Shown: in pieces, positions 1 to 6,311 of the stretch | Position numbering within the stretch: position 1 is the first letter of the stretch | How the letters are laid out: each line of letters begins with the position of its first letter | From: an uncultured Pseudorhodobacter sp. | Lineage (GTDB): Bacteria > Pseudomonadota > Alphaproteobacteria > Rhodobacterales > Rhodobacteraceae | Reading direction: 5' to 3' | NCBI GenBank assembly: GCA_945952425.1 | Contig: CAMFIX010000153.1 | Span: 1 to 7,064, forward strand | Length of the DNA: 7,064 nt | The notes under the pieces: generated by a model | The model's database searches: none | What the model was told of the DNA's origin: nothing | Seen by the model: the letters and a program-made list of their open reading frames with translations, nothing else | Position numbers and translations under genes: made by a program

Positions 1-2
1 CG

Positions 3-524
3 GGGGCCACGGTCGCGGCGCCCCGGCTGCAGACGATGCAGAACCTCGCCGCCACCTGGGGGTCGGAGATCCTGAAGGACACGGTCGGCACCAAAGTGTC
101 TCCGGCGCTGGTGCTGGCGGTGATGGCGGTGGAAAGCGCGGGGGTCGAGACGGCCGAAAGCCATGCGGGGGCGCAGGGGTTGATGCAGTTGATCCCGGCG
201 ACGGCGGCGCGATTCGGGGTCAGCGACGCCAAGGACGGGGCGCAGAACATCAAGGGCGGGGTGGCTTACCTGGATTGGCTGATGGGCAATTTCAACCGCG
301 ACCCCTTGATGGTGATCGCGGCCTATAACGCCGGAGAGGGTGCGGTGGCCGCCAACCAGGGCGTGCCGCCCTATGCCGAGACGCGCGATTACGTGCCCAA
401 GGTGCTCGCCGCCTGGCAGGTGGCGCAGGGCCTCTGTCTGACGCCACCGATGCTGGTCACTGACCCTTGCGTCTTCAAGGTGATCTCGGCCGCCAACACG
501 ACCGAGGCGCTGCAGATCCCTTAG
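3..524 (+). CDS. Lytic transglycosylase, SLT domain (5' end outside window)
   Basis: A soluble lytic transglycosylase (SLT) domain, which cleaves the MurNAc-GlcNAc bond of peptidoglycan in the periplasm and leaves 1,6-anhydroMurNAc ends. The frame is open to the left edge, so the true start and any signal peptide are missing. The ATG at 36 is only an internal candidate with no visible Shine-Dalgarno. Numbering from that ATG, the family motifs appear in order: catalytic Glu33 in VESAG, GLMQLIP at 48-54, AYNAGEGAV at 96-104 and ETRDYVPKV at 115-123. These match the family 1 (Slt/MltE-type) lysozyme-like fold. The last 35 or so residues, with two cysteines, lie beyond the domain and may form a disulphide. 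The TAG stop overlaps the stop of the convergent acetyltransferase gene. Family assignment is firm; the specific role (cell division, secretion apparatus or recycling) cannot be told. Confidence 0.93.
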   Translation, partial: GATVAAPRLQTMQNLAATWGSEILKDTVGTKVSPALVLAVMAVESAGVETAESHAGAQGLMQLIPATAARFGVSDAKDGAQNIKGGVAYLDWLMGNFNRDPLMVIAAYNAGEGAVAANQGVPPYAETRDYVPKVLAAWQVAQGLCLTPPMLVTDPCVFKVISAANTTEALQIP

Positions 525-808
525 GCCCAGACATCGGCCCATTCGGGATGGCGCAGCGACTGCGCCTTGACGAAGGGGCAGAGCGGGACGACCTTGAACC
601 CCTTTGCGCGCGCGTCTTCCACCAGCCGCGTGACCAAGGCCAGCCCCGCGCCGGTGCCGCGGAAGGCATCCGGCACGAAGGTATGATCGGCGATGCGCAA
701 GGTGGGGGTGGTGACCGACCAGGTCAACTCCGCCTCGACGCCGTCCTTTTCGATGACATAGCGGCCCTTGGTCGGGCCTTCCTCCAGCCGGATGACATGG
801 TCAGACAA
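521..808 (-). CDS. Small GNAT-type N-acetyltransferase (COG2388/YidJ-like)
   Basis: A 95-residue single-domain GCN5-related acetyltransferase of the short COG2388 / Acetyltransf_CG type. Visible features are the acetyl-CoA-binding region HTFVPDAFRGTGAGLALV at 42-59, with the R-G-x-G-x-G core at 50-55, followed by KVVPLCPFV at 72-80 and a conserved-looking HPEW at 87-90. Cys77 sits where family members carry a conserved cysteine. The length is normal for the family and the acceptor substrate is unknown. I chose the TTG at 808 because GGAGG lies six bases upstream (819-815). An in-frame GTG at 829 would add seven residues (MPRRRRP) but has no such site. The start lies inside the end of scoB (8-base overlap), so it is probably the third gene of the scoAB transcript and translationally coupled. 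The function in that pathway is not known. Confidence 0.85.
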   Translation of the reverse strand: MSDHVIRLEEGPTKGRYVIEKDGVEAELTWSVTTPTLRIADHTFVPDAFRGTGAGLALVTRLVEDARAKGFKVVPLCPFVKAQSLRHPEWADVWA

Positions 809-1424
809 GGGTCGCCTCCGTCGCGGCACGCAGCTCGGCCTCGCTGACCCCTTCGGCCAGTTCGACGATCTTCAGGCCCCCCGGCACGACATCCAGCACG
901 CCGAGGTTGGTGATGATCCGCGTGACGACGCGCTTGCCGGTCAAGGGCAGGGTGCAAGCCTTCAAGACCTTGCTTTCGCCGTGCTTGGAGGTGTGGTCCA
1001 TCACCACCACCACGCGGCCCACCCCCGCCACCAGGTCCATCGCCCCGCCCATCCCCTTCACGAGCTTGCCCGGGATCATCCAGTTCGCGAGGTCGCCTTC
1101 CTCGGAAACCTCCATCGCGCCGAGGATCGCCATGGCGATCTTGCCGCCGCGGATCATGGCGAAGGACTGGGCAGAGTCGAAATAGGCGGTCTGCGGCAGT
1201 TCGGTGATCGTCTGCTTGCCGGCGTTGATGAGGTCGGGGTCTTCCTCGCCCTCAAAGGGGAAGGGCCCCATGCCGAGCATGCCGTTTTCGGACTGCAGGG
1301 TCACATTGACGCCCTTGGGGATGTAATTGGCGACCAGGGTCGGAATGCCGATCCCGAGGTTCACGTAAGTGCCGTCCTGCAGCTCTTGCGCCGCACGGGC
1401 GGCGATCTGGTTGCGGTCCCACAT
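801..1424 (-). CDS. scoB: Succinyl-CoA:3-ketoacid CoA-transferase subunit B
   Basis: The beta subunit of the cytoplasmic enzyme that moves CoA between succinyl-CoA and acetoacetate, giving acetoacetyl-CoA for ketone-body or polyhydroxybutyrate use. It has 207 residues, the usual length. The N-terminal region has NLGIGIPTLV at 22-31, and the QSENG motif at 44-48 carries the catalytic glutamate (Glu46) that forms the glutamyl-CoA thioester. Further on are TELPQTAYFDSAQSFAMIRGG and GDLANWMIPGKLVKGMGGAMD, which are highly typical of 3-oxoacid CoA-transferases. The ATG at 1424 shares one base with the scoA stop (TGATG) and has GGGAG eight bases upstream (1437-1433). A GTG at 1427 is an alternative one codon longer. 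The 3' end overlaps the following acetyltransferase start. The related AtoA and PcaJ/CatJ enzymes have different partner acids, so substrate choice is inferred from overall sequence character. Confidence 0.95.
   Translation of the reverse strand: MWDRNQIAARAAQELQDGTYVNLGIGIPTLVANYIPKGVNVTLQSENGMLGMGPFPFEGEEDPDLINAGKQTITELPQTAYFDSAQSFAMIRGGKIAMAILGAMEVSEEGDLANWMIPGKLVKGMGGAMDLVAGVGRVVVVMDHTSKHGESKVLKACTLPLTGKRVVTRIITNLGVLDVVPGGLKIVELAEGVSEAELRAATEATLV
815..819 (-). promoter_or_regulatory. Ribosome binding site that fixes the acetyltransferase start
   Basis: On the minus strand the bases read GGAGG, followed by a six-base spacer and then TTG at 808. This is a near-ideal Shine-Dalgarno placed inside the 3' end of scoB. 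It argues for the rare TTG start over the upstream GTG. Confidence 0.7.
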
Positions 1425-2128
1425 CACGCGGTCTCCCTTTTGCGCACAGTCCGGTTCTCGATCCGCTTCTCATGCTGGCCCGCGATCAGACGGTGGACGT
1501 AAATCCCCGGCAGGTGGATCGAATCGGGCTCCAAGGCGCCCAAGGGCACGATTTCCTCGACCTCGGCCACGCAGATGCGCCCGCAGGTCGCCGCCGGGAC
1601 GTTGAAATTGCGCGCCGTCTTGCGGAAGACGAGGTTGCCCGACGGGTCCGCCTTCCAGGCCTTGACGATCGAAAGGTCGGCCACGATCCCGCGCTCCAGG
1701 ATGTAATCCTGGCCGTCGAAGGTCTTGACCTCTTTGCCCTCGGCGATGACCGTGCCGACGCCGGTCTTGGTATAGAACCCCGGGATGCCCGCCCCGCCGG
1801 CCCGCATCCGCTCGGCCAAGGTGCCTTGCGGGTTGAACTCCAGCTCCAGCTCTCCGGACAGGTATTGCCGCATGAATTCGGCGTTTTCGCCGACATAGGA
1901 CGAGATCATCTTCTTCACCTGCCGCGTGGCGAGCAGCTGCCCCAGCCCGAACCCGTCCACCCCCGCGTTGTTCGAAGCCACCGTCAGCCCCGTGACGCCC
2001 GAATCGCGGATCGCCGCGATCAAAAGCTCGGGGATGCCGCAAAGCCCGAAGCCGCCGCTGGCGATCAGCAGGCCGTCCTTCAGCACCCCCTCCAGCGCGG
2101 CGGCGGCGCTGGGATAGACCTTGTTCAT
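1424..2128 (-). CDS. scoA: Succinyl-CoA:3-ketoacid CoA-transferase subunit A
   Basis: The alpha subunit, partner of the adjacent scoB product in the CoA-transferase heterodimer or tetramer. It has 234 residues, normal for the family. Recognisable stretches are GGFGLCGIPE at 25-34 (the glycine-rich loop of the CoA-transferase family I fold), SNNAGVDGFGLGQLL at 52-66, SSYVGENAEF at 76-85, and FNPQGTLAERMRAGGAGIPGF from residue 98. The C-terminus ends in the basic tail KRIENRTVRKRE seen in SCOT A subunits. The start is the ATG at 2128 with GGGAGG six bases upstream (2140-2135). A longer open frame upstream to 2185 lacks a ribosome site and would run into the predicted promoter. The gene overlaps scoB by one base, which suggests coupled translation of the two subunits in equal amounts. 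Confidence 0.95.
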   Translation of the reverse strand: MNKVYPSAAAALEGVLKDGLLIASGGFGLCGIPELLIAAIRDSGVTGLTVASNNAGVDGFGLGQLLATRQVKKMISSYVGENAEFMRQYLSGELELEFNPQGTLAERMRAGGAGIPGFYTKTGVGTVIAEGKEVKTFDGQDYILERGIVADLSIVKAWKADPSGNLVFRKTARNFNVPAATCGRICVAEVEEIVPLGALEPDSIHLPGIYVHRLIAGQHEKRIENRTVRKRETA

Positions 2129-2156
2129 GCGAAACCTCCCGCAATGTCTGGCCCGC

Positions 2157-2185
2157 AGCAAACAGGCCCGCCCCGGCGCTGTCAA
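2157..2185 (-). promoter_or_regulatory. Predicted sigma-70-type promoter for scoA-scoB-acetyltransferase
   Basis: On the minus strand a perfect -35 box TTGACA (2185-2180) is followed by a 17-base spacer and TTTGCT (2162-2157), a weak -10 box. Transcription would begin near 2150, leaving a leader of about 22 bases that carries the GGGAGG ribosome site of scoA. The spacing and position are good; the -10 match is only three of six. Confidence 0.55.
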
Positions 2186-2211
2186 TGCGGCACCGCGGCA
2201 AAACCGGGATG

Positions 2212-2240
2212 TTGAAGCCCCGCCCCCCGGCTGCTAGACC
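2212..2240 (+). promoter_or_regulatory. Predicted promoter of the tRNA gene
   Basis: TTGAAG (2212-2217), a 17-base spacer, then TAGACC (2235-2240, within CTAGAC), ending eight bases before the first base of the tRNA. The position and spacing are as expected for a bacterial tRNA promoter, and the CTAG-containing -10 resembles alphaproteobacterial stable-RNA promoters. It lies back to back with the leftward scoA promoter in the 120-base divergent gap. Confidence 0.5.
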
Positions 2241-2248
2241 GCGAAAAG

Positions 2249-2325
2249 GGGCCCATACTCCAACAGGTAGAGAGAGCGGACTTAAAATCCGTCCAGTCTG
2301 GGTTCGAACCCCAGTGGGCCTACCA
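2249..2325 (+). tRNA. tRNA with anticodon UAA (Leu by anticodon), short variable arm, CCA encoded
   Basis: A complete 77-base cloverleaf. The acceptor stem GGGCCCA (2249-2255) pairs with TGGGCCT (2315-2321), six Watson-Crick pairs plus a G-U wobble at 1-72. The D stem is CTC(C)/(A)GAG, with GG at 2266-2267. The anticodon stem is GCGGA/TCCGT around loop CTTAAAA (2281-2287), giving anticodon UAA at 2283-2285. The T stem is CTGGG/CCCAG around TTCGAAC (2303-2309). The discriminator is A2322 and CCA is encoded at 2323-2325. Expected tertiary contacts are present: U8-A14, A15-U48 and G18G19 with the T loop. The anticodon arm is what one expects of a tRNA-Leu(UAA), but the variable region is only five bases (CCAGT, 2293-2297), whereas bacterial tRNA-Leu normally has a long variable arm. 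Amino-acid identity is therefore uncertain: it is assigned from the anticodon, with A73 and A14 compatible with leucine. Confidence 0.85.
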
Positions 2326-2329
2326 TCCC

Positions 2330-2350
2330 GCGCATTCGATGCAAATGCGC
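2330..2350 (+). other. Perfect 7-bp inverted repeat after the tRNA
   Basis: GCGCATT (2330-2336) and AATGCGC (2344-2350) enclose a seven-base loop and begin five bases after the encoded CCA end. There is no following T tract, so it is not a classic intrinsic terminator. It could stop or trim the tRNA transcript, or form a hairpin in the leader of the RTX gene. The role is inference. Confidence 0.4.
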
Positions 2351-2419
2351 CCGCCGATTCAAAGCCCGCGTTAACCCCGCGCCCCGATGCTATCGCTCGG
2401 ACAAGACAGGGATTCGCGG

Positions 2420-5400
2420 ATGGTGGAACGGATCGGCAGCCCCGGCAACGACGGGTTGGATGGCACTTCGGTCGATGACGTGCTGATCGGCATGGGGGGC
2501 GACGACACGCTGCGCGGGTTCGGCGGCAATGATCTGTTGATCGAGACGCTGGGCAATGCCACCGCCATCGAGGGCGGCGGCGGCGATGATACGGTCGTGG
2601 TGGGCAATACGACGCTGGCGGGCTCGATCCTGGGGGGCAGCGGCACGGATGTGCTGCGGGTGGGCAATGGCGGGCTTTACCTGCTGACCCTGCAGGGGAT
2701 GGAAATCCTGGAGGCGGGCGGGCTGGTGACCGCACGGGCCGAGCAGTTCGACGCTTTCGACATGATCCGCAAGGCGGATGGCGACCTGACCTCCTCGGTC
2801 CGGCTGCGGCTGGTGCCGGGCGACCCTTACGCGCTGAACCTGGGCGATGAATTGGGGCTGCGGGCGGTCGTGCTGCAGGGCTCGACGATGGGCGATCAGG
2901 TCTCGCTGGCGGGTGGCGATGACACGGCCGAGGGGTTCGACGGCGACGACAGCCTTTACGGCATGGCGGGCAACGACTGGCTGGACGGCGGCGCGGGCAA
3001 TGATTGGCTCGATGGCGGGGCGGGCGACGACACGCTGACCGGGGGTGAGGGCGAGGACCAGCTCTTCGGGGGCGCGGGCAACGACCTGCTGGTCGATCTT
3101 TCGGGCGGCACGGCGGGGCTTTACGGCGGGTCGGGCGATGACCTTTTGCAGATTGCCGAGGCGCGGTTCCTGGGCGGCACGGTCTCTGGCGGGGCGGGCA
3201 ACGACACGCTGACGCCGGGGCTGGCGGATCTTTCGGTGCTGACGCTGCAGGATATCGAGGTGCTGGACCTGACGATGGGCGTCTCGGCCCGGGCGGCGCA
3301 ATTCGACGCCTTCGACACGATCAAGCTGGCGACGAACCCGCTGGGCCGGGTGACCTTGACGCTGGTCAGCAGCGGCGGGGTGGCGGTGCTGGACCTTTCG
3401 GACGAGCTGGCGGGGGGGCGGGCGGCGGTGCTGACCGGCAGCGCGGATGCCGAGCAGCTGACGATGGGCGCGGGCGATGACCGGGTCGATGGCGGGGCTG
3501 GCAACGACCGGATTTTCGGAGGTCTCGGGCGGGATGCGCTGACCGGGGGGCTTGGCGACGATGCGCTTTACGGCGGGGATGGCGCGGATACGCTGATCGG
3601 AGGCGCGGGCGCCGATGTGCTGGACGGCGGGGCGGGCGATGACCTTCTGCAGGACGCCGACCTGGGCGCGGGCGCGATCTATGCCGGGGACGGCAATGAC
3701 CGGGTCGAGGTTTTCGGCAATGGCTCCGGCACCCTGGACGGCGGGGCGGGCAATGACACTTTGGCCAATGGCAGCGCGACCGCGGGGATCGACATCTCTG
3801 GTCTGACGATCACGGGGTTCGAGACCCTGGAGACGCGGGGCCAGCCGATCCGCCTCGGCGCGGCAGAGCTTGCGAGCTTTCAGACCATCCGCACGGCGCC
3901 GACGCCGGGGACGGTGTTTCTGTGGCTGGCCGAGGGCGGGCTTTACGACCTTGCCCCGCGGATGAAGGGTCCGGTCAAGACCTGGGGGGCGGTCGTCACG
4001 GGCTCGGCCTTTGCCGATACGATCCTGGGGGGCGCGGGCAATGACACGCTCGCGGGCGGGAACGGCGACGATGTGATCTCGGGCGGGCTGGGACGCAATG
4101 CGCTTTCCGGCGGAAATGGCGTGAATACAGTCAGTTACGCAGGCTTTGACCGGCGGGTGAGCCTGTCGCTGCTGGCGGGCCGGGCGGATTTCCTGGGCGG
4201 TGGCGATACGCTGGCGGGGTTCCAGCAGGTGCTGGGAACCGGCTTTGCCGATGTGATCGGGGGCGATTCGGCCGACAACACCCTGCGCGGCGGGGCGGGC
4301 AATGACGTGATCCGCGCGCTGGGCGGCGCCGATGTGATCGAGGGGGGCGCGGGCGACGACACGCTGGATGGCGGGCTCGGCGCGGATCGGTTTCTGTTCG
4401 CGCCGGGTTCGGGCCGCGACCGGATCGAGGGGTTCGTGCGCGGCCAGGACGTGATCGACCTGCAGGCATTCGACATTTATTTCGAGCAGTTGCAGGTGGT
4501 TGCGGGCCCCGACACGGTGGTGACCCTGCCGGGGGGAGAGCGCATCCTTCTGGCCGGCGTGGCCACGGTCGGCCCCGGCGCCTTCGACTTCGGCACCCAT
4601 GCCAGCCGCCGCTTCGACGGGACGGCTGGCGACGACCGGGCCAGCGTCGGGGGGCTGCAGGGCTTTGCCGGCCTCATCGCCGCGATTGCCGATACGACGG
4701 GCGACAGCTTTTACGGCGGCGACGGCAAGGACACGGTGGAGGCGGGGGCGGCCAATGACACGCTGAGCGGCGATGCGGGCGACGATGCGCTGTATGGCGG
4801 GGCGGGCGACGACAGCCTGATGGGCGGCGATGGCAATGACGCGCTTTATGGCGGGCTCGGGCTCGATGCGCTGTTCGGCGGGGCGGGGGATGACACGCTT
4901 TACGCCAAGCCCGGCGATGTGCTGGATGGCGGCACGGGGCAGGATCTGGCCGACTTTTCCCTTTCGGTCGTGGCGGTGAGCGCCGATCTCTCCACGATGC
5001 CGGGGGTGGAGGATATGGCGGGCAGCGCCCTCGCCGACCTGCTGGCGGGCAATGCGCTTGCCAATGCGCTAAGCGGCGGGGCGGGCGACGACACGTTGCG
5101 CGGCTTGGGCGGCAACGACGTGCTGACGGGCGGCGCCGGGGCGGATGTGCTGGACGGCGGCGATGGCGACGACACGCTGCGGGGCGATGGGGCCGATACG
5201 CTTTACGGCGGCGCGGGCAATGACCGGCTGGAGGGCGGGGCCTGGATCGACGGCGGCGCGGGGCTCGACCGGCTGGTGGCCTCGGGCGACCTCAGCGGCG
5301 CGACCATCCTCGGCGTCGAGGTGCTGGAGCTGACCGCCGCCGCCACCCTGACCGCCGCGCAGCTGGCGGGGTTCACCACGCTGACCGGGGTGCTGAGCCT

Positions 5401-6283
5401 GACGCTGACCGGCGGGCTCGGCGATTTCTCCTCCCGCGCGACGGGGGCGGTCACGGTCAGCGCGGCGGCGACTGACGACACGCTGATCGGCACGGGCCAG
5501 GCCGATGCCCTGGACGGCGGCGCAGGCAACGACAGCCTTGCGGGGGGCGCGGGCGACGACACGCTGACCGGCGGGCTCGGCGCCGATACGCTGGACGGCG
5601 GCACCGGCAACGACGTCTTTTACGCGGGCGGCGAGGATGTCGTCACCGGCGGCGCGGGCATCGACCAGGTGTTTTCGGCGACCAGCTTCACCCTCGCCCC
5701 GGATGTCGAAAACCTGACCCTGACCGGCACCGATGCCGTGGACGGCACCGGCAACAACCTCGCCAATGTGATCGAGGGCAATGCGGCCGACAATATCCTG
5801 ACCGGCGGCAAGGGCTCGGACACTTATATCGTGCAGAACGCCGGGGATTTCATCGTCGAGCTGCAGGGCGAGGGCAATGACACCGTCCGCGCCTGGGTCA
5901 GCTATTCGCTGGCCACCATGACGGCGGTCGAAAACCTGGTGCTCCTGGGGACCGAGGCGCTGAATGCGACGGGCAACCAGCTCTCCAACCGGCTGGAGGG
6001 CAACCTGGGCGCCAACCGGCTGGAGGGCGGGCAGGGCAGCGACACGCTTTACGGCGGCGGCGGCGCGGATGTCTTTGTTTTCTCGGGCGAAAAGGGCGCC
6101 GACCAGGTGGCCGACTTCGACCTGGACGACCGGATCGACCTGTCCGGCCTGACCGGGGGCATCGCGCAACCCGGCTGGCTCAGCACGGTCGGCGCCGATG
6201 TGCGCATCGACCTTGGGACGAATTCCTCGATCCTGGTGCTGAATGCCGCTTTGGCCGATGTTCAGGCGGCGATGATCTGGTAG
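2420..6283 (+). CDS. Large RTX (hemolysin-type calcium-binding repeat) protein, probable type I secretion substrate
   Basis: A 1287-residue, glycine/aspartate-rich, acidic protein with no cysteine that I can see. By eye about 39 copies of GGxGxD occur in blocks throughout; such repeats bind Ca2+ and fold into parallel beta-rolls outside the cell. Four related approximately 80-residue modules interrupt the blocks (residues about 84-165, 270-355, 456-543 and 952-1037). Residues 654-725 resemble the C-terminal domain. Two VENLxLxG segments at 1096 and 1170 flank a GGKGSDTYIV repeat, as in many RTX proteins. Residues 1215-1287 (GADVFVF, then DFDLDDRIDLSG, hydrophobic end) look like the terminal RTX cap and type I secretion signal. 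There is no N-terminal signal peptide and no protease, lipase or adenylate cyclase domain. The ATG at 2420 has AGGGA seven bases upstream; an ATG at 2387 has none. I see no convincing promoter in 2326-2419. Likely a surface or matrix protein; the function is unknown. Confidence 0.93.
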   Translation: MVERIGSPGNDGLDGTSVDDVLIGMGGDDTLRGFGGNDLLIETLGNATAIEGGGGDDTVVVGNTTLAGSILGGSGTDVLRVGNGGLYLLTLQGMEILEAGGLVTARAEQFDAFDMIRKADGDLTSSVRLRLVPGDPYALNLGDELGLRAVVLQGSTMGDQVSLAGGDDTAEGFDGDDSLYGMAGNDWLDGGAGNDWLDGGAGDDTLTGGEGEDQLFGGAGNDLLVDLSGGTAGLYGGSGDDLLQIAEARFLGGTVSGGAGNDTLTPGLADLSVLTLQDIEVLDLTMGVSARAAQFDAFDTIKLATNPLGRVTLTLVSSGGVAVLDLSDELAGGRAAVLTGSADAEQLTMGAGDDRVDGGAGNDRIFGGLGRDALTGGLGDDALYGGDGADTLIGGAGADVLDGGAGDDLLQDADLGAGAIYAGDGNDRVEVFGNGSGTLDGGAGNDTLANGSATAGIDISGLTITGFETLETRGQPIRLGAAELASFQTIRTAPTPGTVFLWLAEGGLYDLAPRMKGPVKTWGAVVTGSAFADTILGGAGNDTLAGGNGDDVISGGLGRNALSGGNGVNTVSYAGFDRRVSLSLLAGRADFLGGGDTLAGFQQVLGTGFADVIGGDSADNTLRGGAGNDVIRALGGADVIEGGAGDDTLDGGLGADRFLFAPGSGRDRIEGFVRGQDVIDLQAFDIYFEQLQVVAGPDTVVTLPGGERILLAGVATVGPGAFDFGTHASRRFDGTAGDDRASVGGLQGFAGLIAAIADTTGDSFYGGDGKDTVEAGAANDTLSGDAGDDALYGGAGDDSLMGGDGNDALYGGLGLDALFGGAGDDTLYAKPGDVLDGGTGQDLADFSLSVVAVSADLSTMPGVEDMAGSALADLLAGNALANALSGGAGDDTLRGLGGNDVLTGGAGADVLDGGDGDDTLRGDGADTLYGGAGNDRLEGGAWIDGGAGLDRLVASGDLSGATILGVEVLELTAAATLTAAQLAGFTTLTGVLSLTLTGGLGDFSSRATGAVTVSAAATDDTLIGTGQADALDGGAGNDSLAGGAGDDTLTGGLGADTLDGGTGNDVFYAGGEDVVTGGAGIDQVFSATSFTLAPDVENLTLTGTDAVDGTGNNLANVIEGNAADNILTGGKGSDTYIVQNAGDFIVELQGEGNDTVRAWVSYSLATMTAVENLVLLGTEALNATGNQLSNRLEGNLGANRLEGGQGSDTLYGGGGADVFVFSGEKGADQVADFDLDDRIDLSGLTGGIAQPGWLSTVGADVRIDLGTNSSILVLNAALADVQAAMIW

Positions 6284-6311
6284 GGCTGGGGCATCCCAAC
6301 CGGAGCTTTCG

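Noticed and set aside
2371..2396. Possible promoter for the RTX gene (TTAACC and TATCGC)
   Set aside because: The spacing is 14 bases and both boxes are poor matches, so it is no better than chance.
1470..2735. Leftward open frame (421 codons) across scoA, the tRNA and the RTX start
   Set aside because: It runs through a tRNA and a promoter and out of frame with scoA, and shows no recognisable domain.
2390..4600. Very long leftward open frame (736 codons) opposite the RTX gene
   Set aside because: It mirrors the codon bias and repeats of the RTX gene on the other strand, its predicted product is low-complexity Arg/Ala/Gln-rich, and it has no family motif or ribosome site.
2936..5615. Repetitive GC-rich DNA that could be read as a tandem-repeat or CRISPR-like array
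   Set aside because: The periodicity is nine codons per RTX repeat pair with in-frame variation; it encodes the calcium-binding repeats and has no constant repeat with unique spacers.
6284..6301. Possible terminator between the RTX and bestrophin genes
   Set aside because: The hairpin (GGCTGGG with CCCAACC) contains a C-A mismatch and has no T tract, and it directly abuts the bestrophin ribosome site.
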